A DNA stretch of 64,000 bases from Psychrobacillus sp044762655 (GTDB lineage: Bacteria > Bacillota > Bacilli > Bacillales_A > Planococcaceae): contig NZ_JBIWER010000002.1 of the NCBI RefSeq assembly GCF_044762655.1, positions 806,001 to 870,000 of the forward strand, in the 5' to 3' direction. Of this stretch, positions 35,143 through 44,111 are shown piece after piece. The position numbers and the translations under genes are program-made. How positions within the stretch are numbered: the stretch's first letter is position 1; every line of letters starts with the position of its first letter. The notes beneath the pieces were generated by a model, which was not told the DNA's origin, ran no database searches, and worked only from the letters and a program-made list of their open reading frames with translations.

Positions 35143-36154
35143 CCTTATAAAGTAACTGTATTTTTTCTTTTAGTTGTTGTTGATTCCATTCAACTGCTTT
35201 ATCAGAGACAAATGAAACCTTCTTGTGTTTCGGTATTTTCACTTGACCATTTACCGCTCTTGTATAGCCTTCTATCATCGCAGCAATTGCTAAAATGACA
35301 AGCGCGAAGCAAATAGCTGGACCAAGTGGTAACCAAGGAACTCCTTGCAAATAGCGGAAAGAAGATCCAAATAGCCCTGCCCACTCGTAAGCAATCGATT
35401 TAGGAGGATCACCCATCATTGGATCATAACTAACATCTGTTCCTCCGATATATAGTTGTAATAGTCCTAAATGAGTGAATACGACTAAGGTTTCCACGAC
35501 CTGCTGTCCATATAAGACGAATAGTTTTTCTCGCATCATTGGGAAGAGGTGTCGGGTAATAATTCGGTACTTGCTTGCACCAAGAGTTCTCGATGCTAGA
35601 ATATATTCCTGCTGGTATAACAAGTTCGCTTCATTTCCAATAAGAGAAGCAACTATCGGAACCGTAATAATGGCCATTAATACTACTTGAATAAGAATAC
35701 GCTCCCAGACAGTTGTGGAGAAGCCTTCCATTGGCTCCCATAACACGGGATAGAGCATTAAATAAGAGAAAATAGTCATCGGTACATAATGAAGAGGATC
35801 GATGAAACTATTAATCGTAGTACGACGTTTTTGCCAATATGTCCCGATTACAAATCCCAAGGGTACAGCTATTAGCATTCGTACTGCAGCGACACCCATT
35901 GCTGAAATAATCGTATATTTTGCTCCGAGCATAATTTTAGCGAACATATCAAAGCCGTACTGATCGGTACCTAACGGATGCAACCAGCTTGGGGAAAGCG
36001 GTGCGGCCTCTATTACTCGCCCTTTTTCCATTAAGAAATAGGTTTGTTTCGGATCTGGACCATTTATCCATTCAAATACAAAGCTTCCGATGAGAAAGAA
36101 AGCCAGCACTAGAAAACCGAAGACAAAATAAGGTTGCTTCCATAACAATTTCAT
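35135..36154 (-). CDS. OppC/DppC-like ABC transporter permease
   Basis: A 339-residue permease: N-terminal membrane helix, an outer loop with SWLHPLGTDQYGFDMFAKIM typical of OppC/DppC proteins, then five more helices. The EAA loop is ASRTLGASKYRIITRHLFP. The ATG at 36154 overlaps the stop of the partner permease (ATGA) and has GGAGG upstream, so the longer frame to 36196 is rejected. No ATPase or binding protein lies next to it, which is unusual for this family. Confidence 0.85.
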   Translation of the reverse strand: MKLLWKQPYFVFGFLVLAFFLIGSFVFEWINGPDPKQTYFLMEKGRVIEAAPLSPSWLHPLGTDQYGFDMFAKIMLGAKYTIISAMGVAAVRMLIAVPLGFVIGTYWQKRRTTINSFIDPLHYVPMTIFSYLMLYPVLWEPMEGFSTTVWERILIQVVLMAIITVPIVASLIGNEANLLYQQEYILASRTLGASKYRIITRHLFPMMREKLFVLYGQQVVETLVVFTHLGLLQLYIGGTDVSYDPMMGDPPKSIAYEWAGLFGSSFRYLQGVPWLPLGPAICFALVILAIAAMIEGYTRAVNGQVKIPKHKKVSFVSDKAVEWNQQQLKEKIQLLYKEK

Positions 36155-36990
36155 AATGTAGTACCTCCACGGCTTGTCCGACGTAAAAAGTACCACTCAA
36201 AAAAGCTATATACGATGAACACTGGGAGGAAAAAGCTACAAACAGTTATTAAAAATAACTCTCCGGACAAATGCTCGCTTAAGTGAAACATAATCCCGGG
36301 CATGTTGAACATTCGCTCTAGGATGAATAAATTGGAAAGCATAAACCACATCGTTTTTTTGGATTGAAAGAAAATACTAATAATAGCATTACGAAAAATA
36401 TGTATAAGTAAAATGATAACTTTATTAAATCCAAGAGATCTAGCGAGCTCCACATATAATTTTCTTTCTTCTGCTTCAAACGTAAGCATACTTAATCGAT
36501 AAAGCTGAACCATCGGCAAAATCATCAAACAAAAAACTGGTAGCAGATAGATTTTTTCTCCACCAGTAGAGGCGATTCGCATAAATACACCCGTATGTCT
36601 ATGAACAAGGATAACAAGTAATTGGATAAGCAAAATAACTAAAATGTCAGGTAATGATTCCAAAAAGAAAAACAATGTTTTAATTCGCTGTCGTGCACGT
36701 TCCTTAAAAAGCATAGTCATTACCGTGAAGGATAAAGCAAAAAAAATAGCAACAAGAAGTGCTAGAAATAATATTTCTAATGAATAGAAGATAGATTCCC
36801 CAATATAACTGCTAAAATATGTATCTAGAAAATAATTCAGTGGAAAAATTACAAGTAAATGCTCCCCGTATGCTCTCCACCAAAACTCCCCTTTTTGAAA
36901 ACCATTAATAAGTATTGGCAAACCACTTATAAGCAGAATACCGATGAATGCAACAGCTAATCGGAGCATCCAGTGCATAAAATGTTTCAC
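36151..36990 (-). CDS. OppB/DppB-like ABC transporter permease
   Basis: A 279-residue permease with about six membrane segments. The EAA-like loop is YVELARSLGFNKVIILLIHIF. It starts with GTG at 36990 after AGGGGGA. It is translationally coupled to the OppC-like permease. The sequence is diverged from standard OppB. Substrate may be a peptide or metal chelate, but nothing in the context decides. Confidence 0.78.
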   Translation of the reverse strand: MKHFMHWMLRLAVAFIGILLISGLPILINGFQKGEFWWRAYGEHLLVIFPLNYFLDTYFSSYIGESIFYSLEILFLALLVAIFFALSFTVMTMLFKERARQRIKTLFFFLESLPDILVILLIQLLVILVHRHTGVFMRIASTGGEKIYLLPVFCLMILPMVQLYRLSMLTFEAEERKLYVELARSLGFNKVIILLIHIFRNAIISIFFQSKKTMWFMLSNLFILERMFNMPGIMFHLSEHLSGELFLITVCSFFLPVFIVYSFFEWYFLRRTSRGGTTL

Positions 36991-37365
36991 AAAAATCCCC
37001 CTGTTGCCACAAAGCTATGATGAAATTATCATACCATAGCGAAAACGAAAAATAGATAATTTTTTGTAAATTCTAAAATGAATTGGAAATAGAGAAAGCA
37101 AAAACATACAATTGATGCGAACTTTAATTGGGCTATGTTAAAATTATCAATCGATTTTGAGTAAATAAAGTTAAGATTGTAAAAGTTCTCATGCTCAGTA
37201 CAAAATTATATAGGTTATTTCATGGAAAATAAATATGAGCTAGGATGTCTATCCAAGCTCATTGTATTTTGCTTACCCTTTTTACTAAAGCAACCGTTAG
37301 TCAAACTCAAACAACTACAGTGCATCACAGGCTATAGGTCAATCTAGTTATCCTTTGAAAAAGAA
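36991..37365. other. Intergenic with hairpin and a copy of the palindromic repeat
   Basis: GAGCT(A)GGAT/ATCC(A)AGCTC at 37228-37262 is the probable terminator of the YitT gene on the minus strand. At 37284-37302 ACTAAAGCAACCGTTAGT is a copy of the repeat family clustered at 60-63 kb. No gene. Confidence 0.5.
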
Positions 37366-38184
37366 TTAATATTGGCGTACCTCTACAACACCATTAATTG
37401 CTACGAAAGCATTTATGTCAATCGTCTTAATGAGTGTCCTAAGTTCAGGTTCTTCCAACCTGTTAATAACACAGAAAACTATTTCAACGCTTTCTTTTGT
37501 TTTTCCACCCTCACCAACTATATATGTAACACCTCGATCAAAACGTGATTGTATTGCATCACCAATTTTTCGTGAATTGTTGCTAATGATCATAATATTT
37601 TTGGATTCGTCAAAGCCAGCTTGTACCATGTCTATTACCTTCATAGCTATAAAATAAGCTATAGCCGAACATAAAGCACCCCTTAATCCATAAATTAACA
37701 TGGCGAATGAGAATATTAACACATTAATACTCATTATCACTTCCCCCACTGATAATGGGAATTTCTTTGCAATTAGTATAGCTAAAATTTCTGTACCATC
37801 TAGAGCGCCACCTTTTCGTAAAACAATGCCAACCCCTAAACCGATCATAATACCTCCTAATACTGCAACTAACATGGTATCCCCTGAAATAATAGTTGGA
37901 ATGTGGTGCAATAAGCTAGTAGCAATGGACAATACAGAGATACCAATTACCGAACTAAATGCGAATGACTTTCCAAGTTCCTTATATCCAATAAATACGA
38001 ATGGAATATTTAAAATGAATAGGAATAAACTTAACGAGAATCCTGTTAAATGAGAGAACAAGATTGATATACCAGTAATGCCACCATCAATTAGATTGTT
38101 TGGAATTAATACAGCTTCTAGACCAATAGCTGTAATAAGTGCTCCCACAATAATAAACAAAACACGACTAACTCTTTCAAACAC
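37366..38184 (-). CDS. YitT-family membrane protein (DUF161 plus DUF2179)
   Basis: A 272-residue protein with five to six membrane helices (about 8-170) containing LIPNNLIDGGITGISILFSH and GGALDGTEILA, then a C-terminal DUF2179 domain (about 215-270: GVTYIVGEGGKTKESVEIVF). The transported substrate of this family is unknown. The GTG at 38184 has no RBS. AAGGAG lies about 40 nt upstream with the frame open through a CTG, so the true start may be further 5'. A second, shorter YitT protein lies at 42271. Confidence 0.87.
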   Translation of the reverse strand: MFERVSRVLFIIVGALITAIGLEAVLIPNNLIDGGITGISILFSHLTGFSLSLFLFILNIPFVFIGYKELGKSFAFSSVIGISVLSIATSLLHHIPTIISGDTMLVAVLGGIMIGLGVGIVLRKGGALDGTEILAILIAKKFPLSVGEVIMSINVLIFSFAMLIYGLRGALCSAIAYFIAMKVIDMVQAGFDESKNIMIISNNSRKIGDAIQSRFDRGVTYIVGEGGKTKESVEIVFCVINRLEEPELRTLIKTIDINAFVAINGVVEVRQY

Positions 38185-38673
38185 ACTGATAGAACGACTA
38201 TTTTTAAATTCCAGGTTTAACTCAACTCCTTAATTTGCTTGCTATTAAACATCATAAAACGGCGATGATACAAAGCCTCTAATCTCAAAGTAATCTTACA
38301 ATTACTAGAAAAAATCAATTTCGATTTTATACTAATATATATATGTTGTGTGAACGACATGTTATGCTGTTTCTTCCTACATATGAAATAAAACTATATA
38401 GCTAACAAAGGCTTATACTCCGAAAAACACCAGATTATAAACAATTGAACAACCTCAGTAAAAGTAAAAAACTATTACCCCTTTAGTAAGAATTGAAAAC
38501 TAATGAGAAAGATAAAAGTCCACAAAGCTATTTCGACGCCTTGTGGACTTTTATTATTTGTTAATTCACATAGTTTTTATTAGTAGTAGCCTTTTTGGAA
38601 ACATATTTCATTGGTACTGTGTCAAGTTGTTGAACGAATTCATAATGTAATGATAGAAAGGGAGGAATTTACA
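38185..38673. other. Intergenic with orphan terminator hairpin
   Basis: AAAAGTCCACAAAGC/GCCTTGTGGACTTTT at 38514-38555 is a strong bidirectional terminator although both flanking genes point away from it. It may end a small unseen RNA or act in the leader of the ferritin-like gene. Confidence 0.5.
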
Positions 38674-39099
38674 ATGAATAACCATACAAATCAAACTTCC
38701 ACTTATTCAAGCTTGCTTGCCGATTTAACGAAAACGATTAATAGCGAATTTACCGCAATTCATTGCTATGAACAATTAGCTTCTATTGCCCCAAGTGAGG
38801 AAGTAAAAAATCGCATTCTTGAAATAAGGAAAGATGAAATGAGACATTTTCAAACGTTTTCAAGTATTTACTTATCGTTAACAGGAATGCACCCTAGTCC
38901 TCAAATAACAGAACAATGTCCAACCAATTTTCAAAATGGAGTCATTAGCTCATTTAATGATGAACAAGAAGCTGTGGATTTTTACCACGAGGTAGCAAGA
39001 AAACATCCTATCGTAATGGACGTGTATAACCAAATAGCTGCAGATGAGCAAAATCATGCGGTCTGGTTTTTATTTTTTAAAGTTAATAATTTTTCATAA
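38674..39099 (+). CDS. Ferritin-like/rubrerythrin-type diiron protein
   Basis: A 141-residue four-helix protein. INSEFTAIHCYEQLA, EIRKDEMRHFQTF (ExxH), EAVDFYHEVAR and IAADEQNHAVWF supply paired Glu/His for a diiron site, as in rubrerythrin-like proteins without the rubredoxin tail. It may act in iron handling or peroxide defence. The frame is open to 38611, but GGGAGGAATTTACA precedes the ATG at 38674. Confidence 0.87.
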   Translation: MNNHTNQTSTYSSLLADLTKTINSEFTAIHCYEQLASIAPSEEVKNRILEIRKDEMRHFQTFSSIYLSLTGMHPSPQITEQCPTNFQNGVISSFNDEQEAVDFYHEVARKHPIVMDVYNQIAADEQNHAVWFLFFKVNNFS

Positions 39100-39141
39100 A
39101 ATGAATACTCTACTTTCCGAAAAAATGGAGTGAAACTATAC

Positions 39142-40710
39142 TTATGAACCTCCCAATAGTTGAAGAATCCATTCCTTCACATCAACAAGTCGATTATATT
39201 CAGGGAATTCATTTGTACCAGTAACGATTATTGGAACAATGGAATCTACTTTATGAAGAGAGCCATGTGCCCCACCTCCTGCATGGTCATGACTATGTTT
39301 ATCAACGAACTCATAAGAAGGTCTTGCATCCACAATAATAACACGCCCTTCCTGTGAATGAAGTGCTCCATGTAGCCTTGCAAGGGCATCTGGATAATTT
39401 TGATACTGAATCCGTCCTCCATTTGTCATTTTCAAATCTAAGATGGAGGCGTTCCCTGCAATACTCCACGATTGTTCATATTCATCAACATACGTACCCT
39501 TTGGTGAAAACGTAAATTCCTCATCACTTAGGGGACTTACAACATAGTTTGTATGTTCATCTTTCCATGCGATAATGCCAATACGCTCGTCCTTTTTTAA
39601 AACATTCGTAATTTCTGATAATTCAACTTGTTTATCATTTACATAAATGTACGCCATTCGCTCATTGATAGCGATGGCAAGTTGGGCATTCCTTTTCTTA
39701 CCTTCCCAAAACGTATAATCCTTCAATGAATTATTTAAATCAATTAAAGAAGTTTCTTTATCTTCTTTTATGAATGATTGACCGCTATCACCTAGAACAA
39801 TCCAGGTTACCTCTTGAATTGCTTCATCCCAAGATGAAAAGCTATTTAATATGTCTTGTAGCGCCTCATCTGCTTTTTCAATGCCCTTTAAATCATTCGG
39901 GCCATGTTTGTGTATGGAAGCATCTGCATCCGGTAAATATGTTAGTGTGAAGGAGGGTAACTTCTTTTGTTCGATTAAGTATTTCAACTCATTTGCAGTG
40001 AATTTATTGTTTACTCCCAAACGGTTCCAAACAAATTTATTCCAATCGTTTTCAGAATTATATTGGGATAACAGACCAAGTGAAAACAATGTTGGTCCAT
40101 TTATTTCAATTTCTTTTGGTAAAAGATTGGGCATTGAAATAAGTTTAGGGACGTTTAGTTGATGTTGAACACTTCCACGAAATAAAAGGCCATTAATCGA
40201 AGCAGATGTTAGTTTACGGGTCGCTAGCTCTTCATGAATAGTTTGAACCTCTTTACTTAAATGGTTTTTATTGAGATGAATAACGCTGTCCATTGCAACA
40301 TTCTTTACACCATTATTCCAAATTTCTCTGATTCCACTCCCATAACTAATCATTCGGTTTTCATCTTCTTTAAACCAGATCAATCCCGGCACTTTATGTT
40401 GACCTGGATACGTACCGGTTAATAAAGTACTATCAATAGTAACTGACATTGTCGGATAAGAGCTAATCATCTCTGGATTAATATGTCCATTGTTGATCAA
40501 AAATGAGAATGCTGGTGCTTTTCCTTTTTTCACCGCTTTTTGTAATGGTTCACTCATTAAGGAATCTACGGCAACTAGTATAATGGGTTTCTTTGTTGAA
40601 TTAATTGGAATATCATCCAGCTCTTTTGTTGGAGATATTGAAATTGCTAGTACAAGAACACTACAGATGACAATAAATGTAATTAAGAAGATTACTATTT
40701 TTCGTTTCAT
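39142..40710 (-). CDS. Secreted or membrane-anchored alkaline-phosphatase-superfamily protein
   Basis: An N-terminal membrane segment (IVIFLITFIVICSVLVLAISI) precedes a 490-residue domain. IILVAVDSLM and SSYPTMSVTIDSTLLTGTYP hold the metal-binding Asp and probable nucleophilic Thr of the nucleotide pyrophosphatase/phosphodiesterase group. LPDADASIHKHGP, VLGDSGQ and DHAGGGAHGS give further metal ligands. The likely role is phosphate release outside the cell. It is divergent from glpQ. AAGGTGAGTTC precedes the ATG. Confidence 0.88.
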   Translation of the reverse strand: MKRKIVIFLITFIVICSVLVLAISISPTKELDDIPINSTKKPIILVAVDSLMSEPLQKAVKKGKAPAFSFLINNGHINPEMISSYPTMSVTIDSTLLTGTYPGQHKVPGLIWFKEDENRMISYGSGIREIWNNGVKNVAMDSVIHLNKNHLSKEVQTIHEELATRKLTSASINGLLFRGSVQHQLNVPKLISMPNLLPKEIEINGPTLFSLGLLSQYNSENDWNKFVWNRLGVNNKFTANELKYLIEQKKLPSFTLTYLPDADASIHKHGPNDLKGIEKADEALQDILNSFSSWDEAIQEVTWIVLGDSGQSFIKEDKETSLIDLNNSLKDYTFWEGKKRNAQLAIAINERMAYIYVNDKQVELSEITNVLKKDERIGIIAWKDEHTNYVVSPLSDEEFTFSPKGTYVDEYEQSWSIAGNASILDLKMTNGGRIQYQNYPDALARLHGALHSQEGRVIIVDARPSYEFVDKHSHDHAGGGAHGSLHKVDSIVPIIVTGTNEFPEYNRLVDVKEWILQLLGGS

Positions 40711-41155
40711 GAACTCACCTTCAAACTAATTATTTAATGTTAGTATGGTCTGAGTTCGATATAAATATGTAGAAGAACCCTATTCAAGTGAGCTTATCTT
40801 TTATTTAAATTCTAGTGACAAATACATGATTCTTTTTTGTTTATTAATAGAACAAACCTAATTTTGTCCCATTTTATAAAAGATTTTGTTTCAAGGTTTT
40901 ACTTGATCAACAACCCTGCTATTTAGTTAAAACAAGTTCTATAAATATGCAAGTCAAAATGAGATTTAGGTAAAATAAGGAAATATATTATTCCTATGTC
41001 CTAATTTCATTAGTAGATTTGTAAAAAAACGTAAGGAAAAAGGTAAAATTTTGTTAACGAAATCTTTATTAAGCTATAAATATATCTACATATTGCTTTA
41101 ACATCCCTATTATATAATAAATTCGAAATATATTATTAGATAGGAGATGGAGAAG
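40711..41155. other. Divergent promoter region of the phosphatase and glpQ genes
   Basis: AT-rich, no gene. TTAACG (41054), TTAAGC (41069) and TTAACA (41098) precede TATAATA near 41111 and could be PhoP-type half sites, but spacing is irregular. Confidence 0.3.
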
Positions 41156-41989
41156 ATGAACAAAAAATTATTAATAGGAACAGGACTGGCCTTATCGTTG
41201 TTTTTCAGTCCAATTACTCAGGCATTTGCTGAAGCACAAACAGTAGGTGAAAGAAAACAAGTAGAAAATGTAGCACACCGTGGTGCAACAGGTTACGCAC
41301 CAGAAAATACGATTGCTGCTTTTGATCTAGCTGTTGATATGAAAGCAGATTATATTGAAATCGATGTTCAAAGAAGCAAAGATGGTGAATTAGTAGTGAT
41401 CCATGATACAACAGTGGATCGTACAACTGATGGAACGGGAAAAGTTGGGGATTTAACATTTGAACAGCTTAGAAGTCTGGATGCAGGTAGTTGGAAAGGG
41501 GAACAATTTGTAGGAGAATCAATCTCAACATTTGAGGAGATTCTTGATCGTTACCATGGAAAAATTGGAATTTTAATAGAGTTAAAAGCTCCAGAGCTTT
41601 ACCCTGGTATTGAAGTACAAGTATCAGAAGCATTAAAAGAACGAAATCTCGATAAACCACAAAATGAAAAAATAATTATTCAATCTTTTAACTTTGAATC
41701 AATGAAAAAAGCGAACCAACTTCTTCCTAAAGTTCCAATAGGTGTATTAACTTCTAACCGTGCAGACACAACATTGGAAGCTTTACAAGAATTTTCAACA
41801 TATGCAGATTGGTTTAACCCAAGTTATGGAATTGTAACTGAAGAATTAGTAAACCAAGTTCACTCTCTAGGAATGCAAGTTGGTTCATGGACAGTACGTA
41901 GTCAAGAAGCAGCAGACTTACTATTCAAAATGAAAGTTGACGCAATCATTTCTGATTATCCGGATTATGTAGATCCTAGAAACAAATAA
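41156..41989 (+). CDS. glpQ: Secreted glycerophosphodiester phosphodiesterase
   Basis: A 277-residue exported protein with a signal peptide cleaved near TQAFA-EAQ. VAHRGATGYAPENTIAAFDL holds the catalytic His-Arg and Glu; YIEIDVQRSKDGELVVIHD gives the metal-binding Glu/Asp and second His. It splits glycerophosphodiesters to glycerol 3-phosphate and an alcohol. The ATG at 41156 is 9 nt after AGGAG; an ATG at 41147 is too close to it. In B. subtilis glpQ belongs to the Pho regulon. The divergent phosphatase-like gene supports phosphate scavenging. Confidence 0.93.
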   Translation: MNKKLLIGTGLALSLFFSPITQAFAEAQTVGERKQVENVAHRGATGYAPENTIAAFDLAVDMKADYIEIDVQRSKDGELVVIHDTTVDRTTDGTGKVGDLTFEQLRSLDAGSWKGEQFVGESISTFEEILDRYHGKIGILIELKAPELYPGIEVQVSEALKERNLDKPQNEKIIIQSFNFESMKKANQLLPKVPIGVLTSNRADTTLEALQEFSTYADWFNPSYGIVTEELVNQVHSLGMQVGSWTVRSQEAADLLFKMKVDAIISDYPDYVDPRNK

Positions 41990-42049
41990 ATTAAGAAAAG
42001 GATAGTTCAGTAGTGACCCCTTATAATTAGAGTTTTTATTATGTAGTTG

Positions 42050-42100
42050 ATTGGCTGGTTTGAGTTCGGTATAATACCAGACTTAAGTCAGCCAATTTTT
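42050..42100 (+). terminator. Terminator of glpQ
   Basis: TTGGCTG (42050) pairs with CAGCCAA (42089-42095) with a partly paired inner arm, then TTTTTG. Confidence 0.7.
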
Positions 42101-42270
42101 GTCTAATCCATTCAATTAAGTGGAGCGTAAATATCTAGGTACCTATATTTCTATAGCCTAATCGATGAAAAAAAATGATACCTTTTCCGTTAACATAACC
42201 TTATTTTTTTTACATTTTCACTTCCATTTTTTCATAGTGTATATACATGGATGTCCTTGGGAGTGATTAG

Positions 42271-42849
42271 ATGCATTATTGGAAAAAAGGCTTAGTTATC
42301 TTAGTTGGAAGTATTTTCATAGCATTAGGTATTAATCTTTTTTTAATACCGTATCAAGTGTTGGACGGTGGAATTATAGGGATAGCGCTTATATTAAATT
42401 ACCTATGGGCTTTAAAGCCTGGACTAATGATTATTTTTTTTAGTATTCCAGTCTTTATGATTGCATGGTTCACTTATCGGGAATATTTTTATAATAGTTT
42501 GCACGGAATGATCATTTCCTCCTTTTTGATAGATTTGCTTCAGCCATTAGTAGGCTTTATACATATTGAAGCGATATATAGCTCTATTTTAGGTGGATCT
42601 TTTGTAGGTGTTGGTATTGGGTTAATGCTACGATTTAAGACAAGTACAGGGGGTACAGATTTAGTAGCGCAGTTACTTAGTGATAAAACAGGTATAAATG
42701 TAGGGATCCTCATATTTATTATTGATTCGATAGTTGTCTTAAGTGGGGGTCTATTATTATCTACTGATACCTTACTTCTGTCGATAATTACAATCTTTTT
42801 TGTTGGAGTTACAACAAGTCTAATTACAAAGAATGTTCGAGCCATCTAA
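42271..42849 (+). CDS. Short YitT-family membrane protein (DUF161 only)
   Basis: A 192-residue protein with five to six membrane helices: LFLIPYQVLDGGIIGIALIL and TSTGGTDLVAQLLSDKTG are the same conserved loops as in the YitT protein at 37366, but the C-terminal DUF2179 domain is missing, as in the YczE/short YitT group. GGGAGTGATTAG precedes the ATG. The substrate is unknown. Confidence 0.87.
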   Translation: MHYWKKGLVILVGSIFIALGINLFLIPYQVLDGGIIGIALILNYLWALKPGLMIIFFSIPVFMIAWFTYREYFYNSLHGMIISSFLIDLLQPLVGFIHIEAIYSSILGGSFVGVGIGLMLRFKTSTGGTDLVAQLLSDKTGINVGILIFIIDSIVVLSGGLLLSTDTLLLSIITIFFVGVTTSLITKNVRAI

Positions 42850-42853
42850 ACAT

Positions 42854-42892
42854 AAAAGCCGCTAAGGAATTCACTTCCTTTAGCGGCTTATT
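42854..42892. terminator. Convergent terminator of the short YitT gene and msmX
   Basis: AAGCCGCTAAAGGAA-type arms (AAGCCGCTAA-GGAA and TTCC-TTTAGCGGCTT) pair around TTCAC; the right side runs into TTATTATTT next to the msmX stop. Confidence 0.87.
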
Positions 42893-42893
42893 A

Positions 42894-43991
42894 TTATTTA
42901 ATACGTTGTTCTGTTTCTTTATCAAAGAAATGCGCTTTACTAAGATCAAATGCTAAATCGATTGTATCTCCTGCTGTAATATTGAAGCGAGAGTCAATTC
43001 GTGCAACAAAGCTTTGGTTGTTCACTTGCGAATAAAGAATAATTTCTGCACCCATCAATTCAGCAACCTCTACAGATGCACTCACTTTCGTTTCAGGTGA
43101 GAAGTCTAGGAAAACTTGCTCGTCATTAATATCCTCTGGACGAATACCAAGAATGATATCTTTTCCATCATACCCTCGCTCTTTAAGGACCTTAAGTCTG
43201 CCATCTGGTACTAATAATTTTACATCATCCATCACAAAATGATTGCCAACCAATTTACCATTCAAGAAATTCATCGCTGGAGAGCCAATAAACCCACCGA
43301 CAAAAACATTATCTGGCTCATCGTATACCTCTTTCGGCGCACCAACCTGTTGGATAATCCCATCTTTCATAACTACTAATCTTGTAGCCATAGTCATTGC
43401 CTCTGTTTGGTCATGCGTTACATATATCGTTGTTGTTTGCAGACGGCTATGTAGCTTTTGAATTTCCGCACGCATTTGCACACGTAGCTTTGCATCTAAG
43501 TTAGATAATGGTTCATCCATTAAGAAAACTTCAGCATCACGAACAATTGCTCTACCAAGTGCTACACGCTGACGTTGACCACCAGAAAGAGCTTTAGGCT
43601 TACGATTCAATAGATTCTCCAGCCCCAAAATTTTTGCTGCATTATCTACACGTTTTTTAATCTCATCTTTTTTAAATTTGCGAAGTTTCAACCCAAAAGC
43701 CATATTATTGTATACATCCATATGTGGGTAAAGCGCGTAGTTTTGGAACACCATCGCAATATTACGATCTTTCGGTGGTACATCGTTTACGCGTTTATCA
43801 CCGATATATAAATCCCCTGAAGAAATCTCTTCTAATCCAGCAATCATACGTAAAGTCGTCGATTTACCACAACCAGATGGTCCTACTAAAACTAAAAACT
43901 CTTTATCTCGTATTTCCAAATTAAAGTCTTCTACAGAAACTACTTTGTTGTCGTATACCTTTTTCACATTTACTAATTTAAGTTCAGCCAT
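42894..43991 (-). CDS. msmX: Carbohydrate ABC transporter ATPase (MsmX/UgpC type)
   Basis: A 365-residue ATPase. Walker A is GPSGCGKSTT, the Q-loop FQNYALYPHM, the signature LSGGQRQR, Walker B VFLMDEPLSNLDAKLR and the H-loop VTHDQTEA. A C-terminal OB/TOBE regulatory part starts near residue 240. Length and sequence match MsmX, the shared ATPase that energises several sugar importers in B. subtilis. It stands alone and the sugar importer at 51006-54089 lacks its own ATPase, so MsmX is its likely motor. GGGGGAAATAGG precedes the ATG; a cre-like site lies upstream. Confidence 0.92.
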   Translation of the reverse strand: MAELKLVNVKKVYDNKVVSVEDFNLEIRDKEFLVLVGPSGCGKSTTLRMIAGLEEISSGDLYIGDKRVNDVPPKDRNIAMVFQNYALYPHMDVYNNMAFGLKLRKFKKDEIKKRVDNAAKILGLENLLNRKPKALSGGQRQRVALGRAIVRDAEVFLMDEPLSNLDAKLRVQMRAEIQKLHSRLQTTTIYVTHDQTEAMTMATRLVVMKDGIIQQVGAPKEVYDEPDNVFVGGFIGSPAMNFLNGKLVGNHFVMDDVKLLVPDGRLKVLKERGYDGKDIILGIRPEDINDEQVFLDFSPETKVSASVEVAELMGAEIILYSQVNNQSFVARIDSRFNITAGDTIDLAFDLSKAHFFDKETEQRIK

Positions 43992-44009
43992 CCTATTTCC
44001 CCCTTATAT

Positions 44010-44023
44010 TGTAAGTGCTTTCA
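44010..44023 (-). promoter_or_regulatory. Candidate cre (CcpA) site upstream of msmX
   Basis: TGAAAGCACTTACA on the minus strand matches the cre consensus TGWAANCGNTNWCA except for CA in place of the central CG. It lies about 20 bp before the ATG. Confidence 0.45.
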
Positions 44024-44111
44024 TTAGTAATAGAATACTATATTTCTAATTTTCAAGAAATGGGAATAGTGCACAAAGATGAAGAAGAACTTAGTGTATA
44101 TTTACTAAAAT

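Noticed and set aside
37222..37345. Plus-strand frame of about 40 codons
   Set aside because: Contains the YitT terminator hairpin and a palindromic repeat; no RBS.
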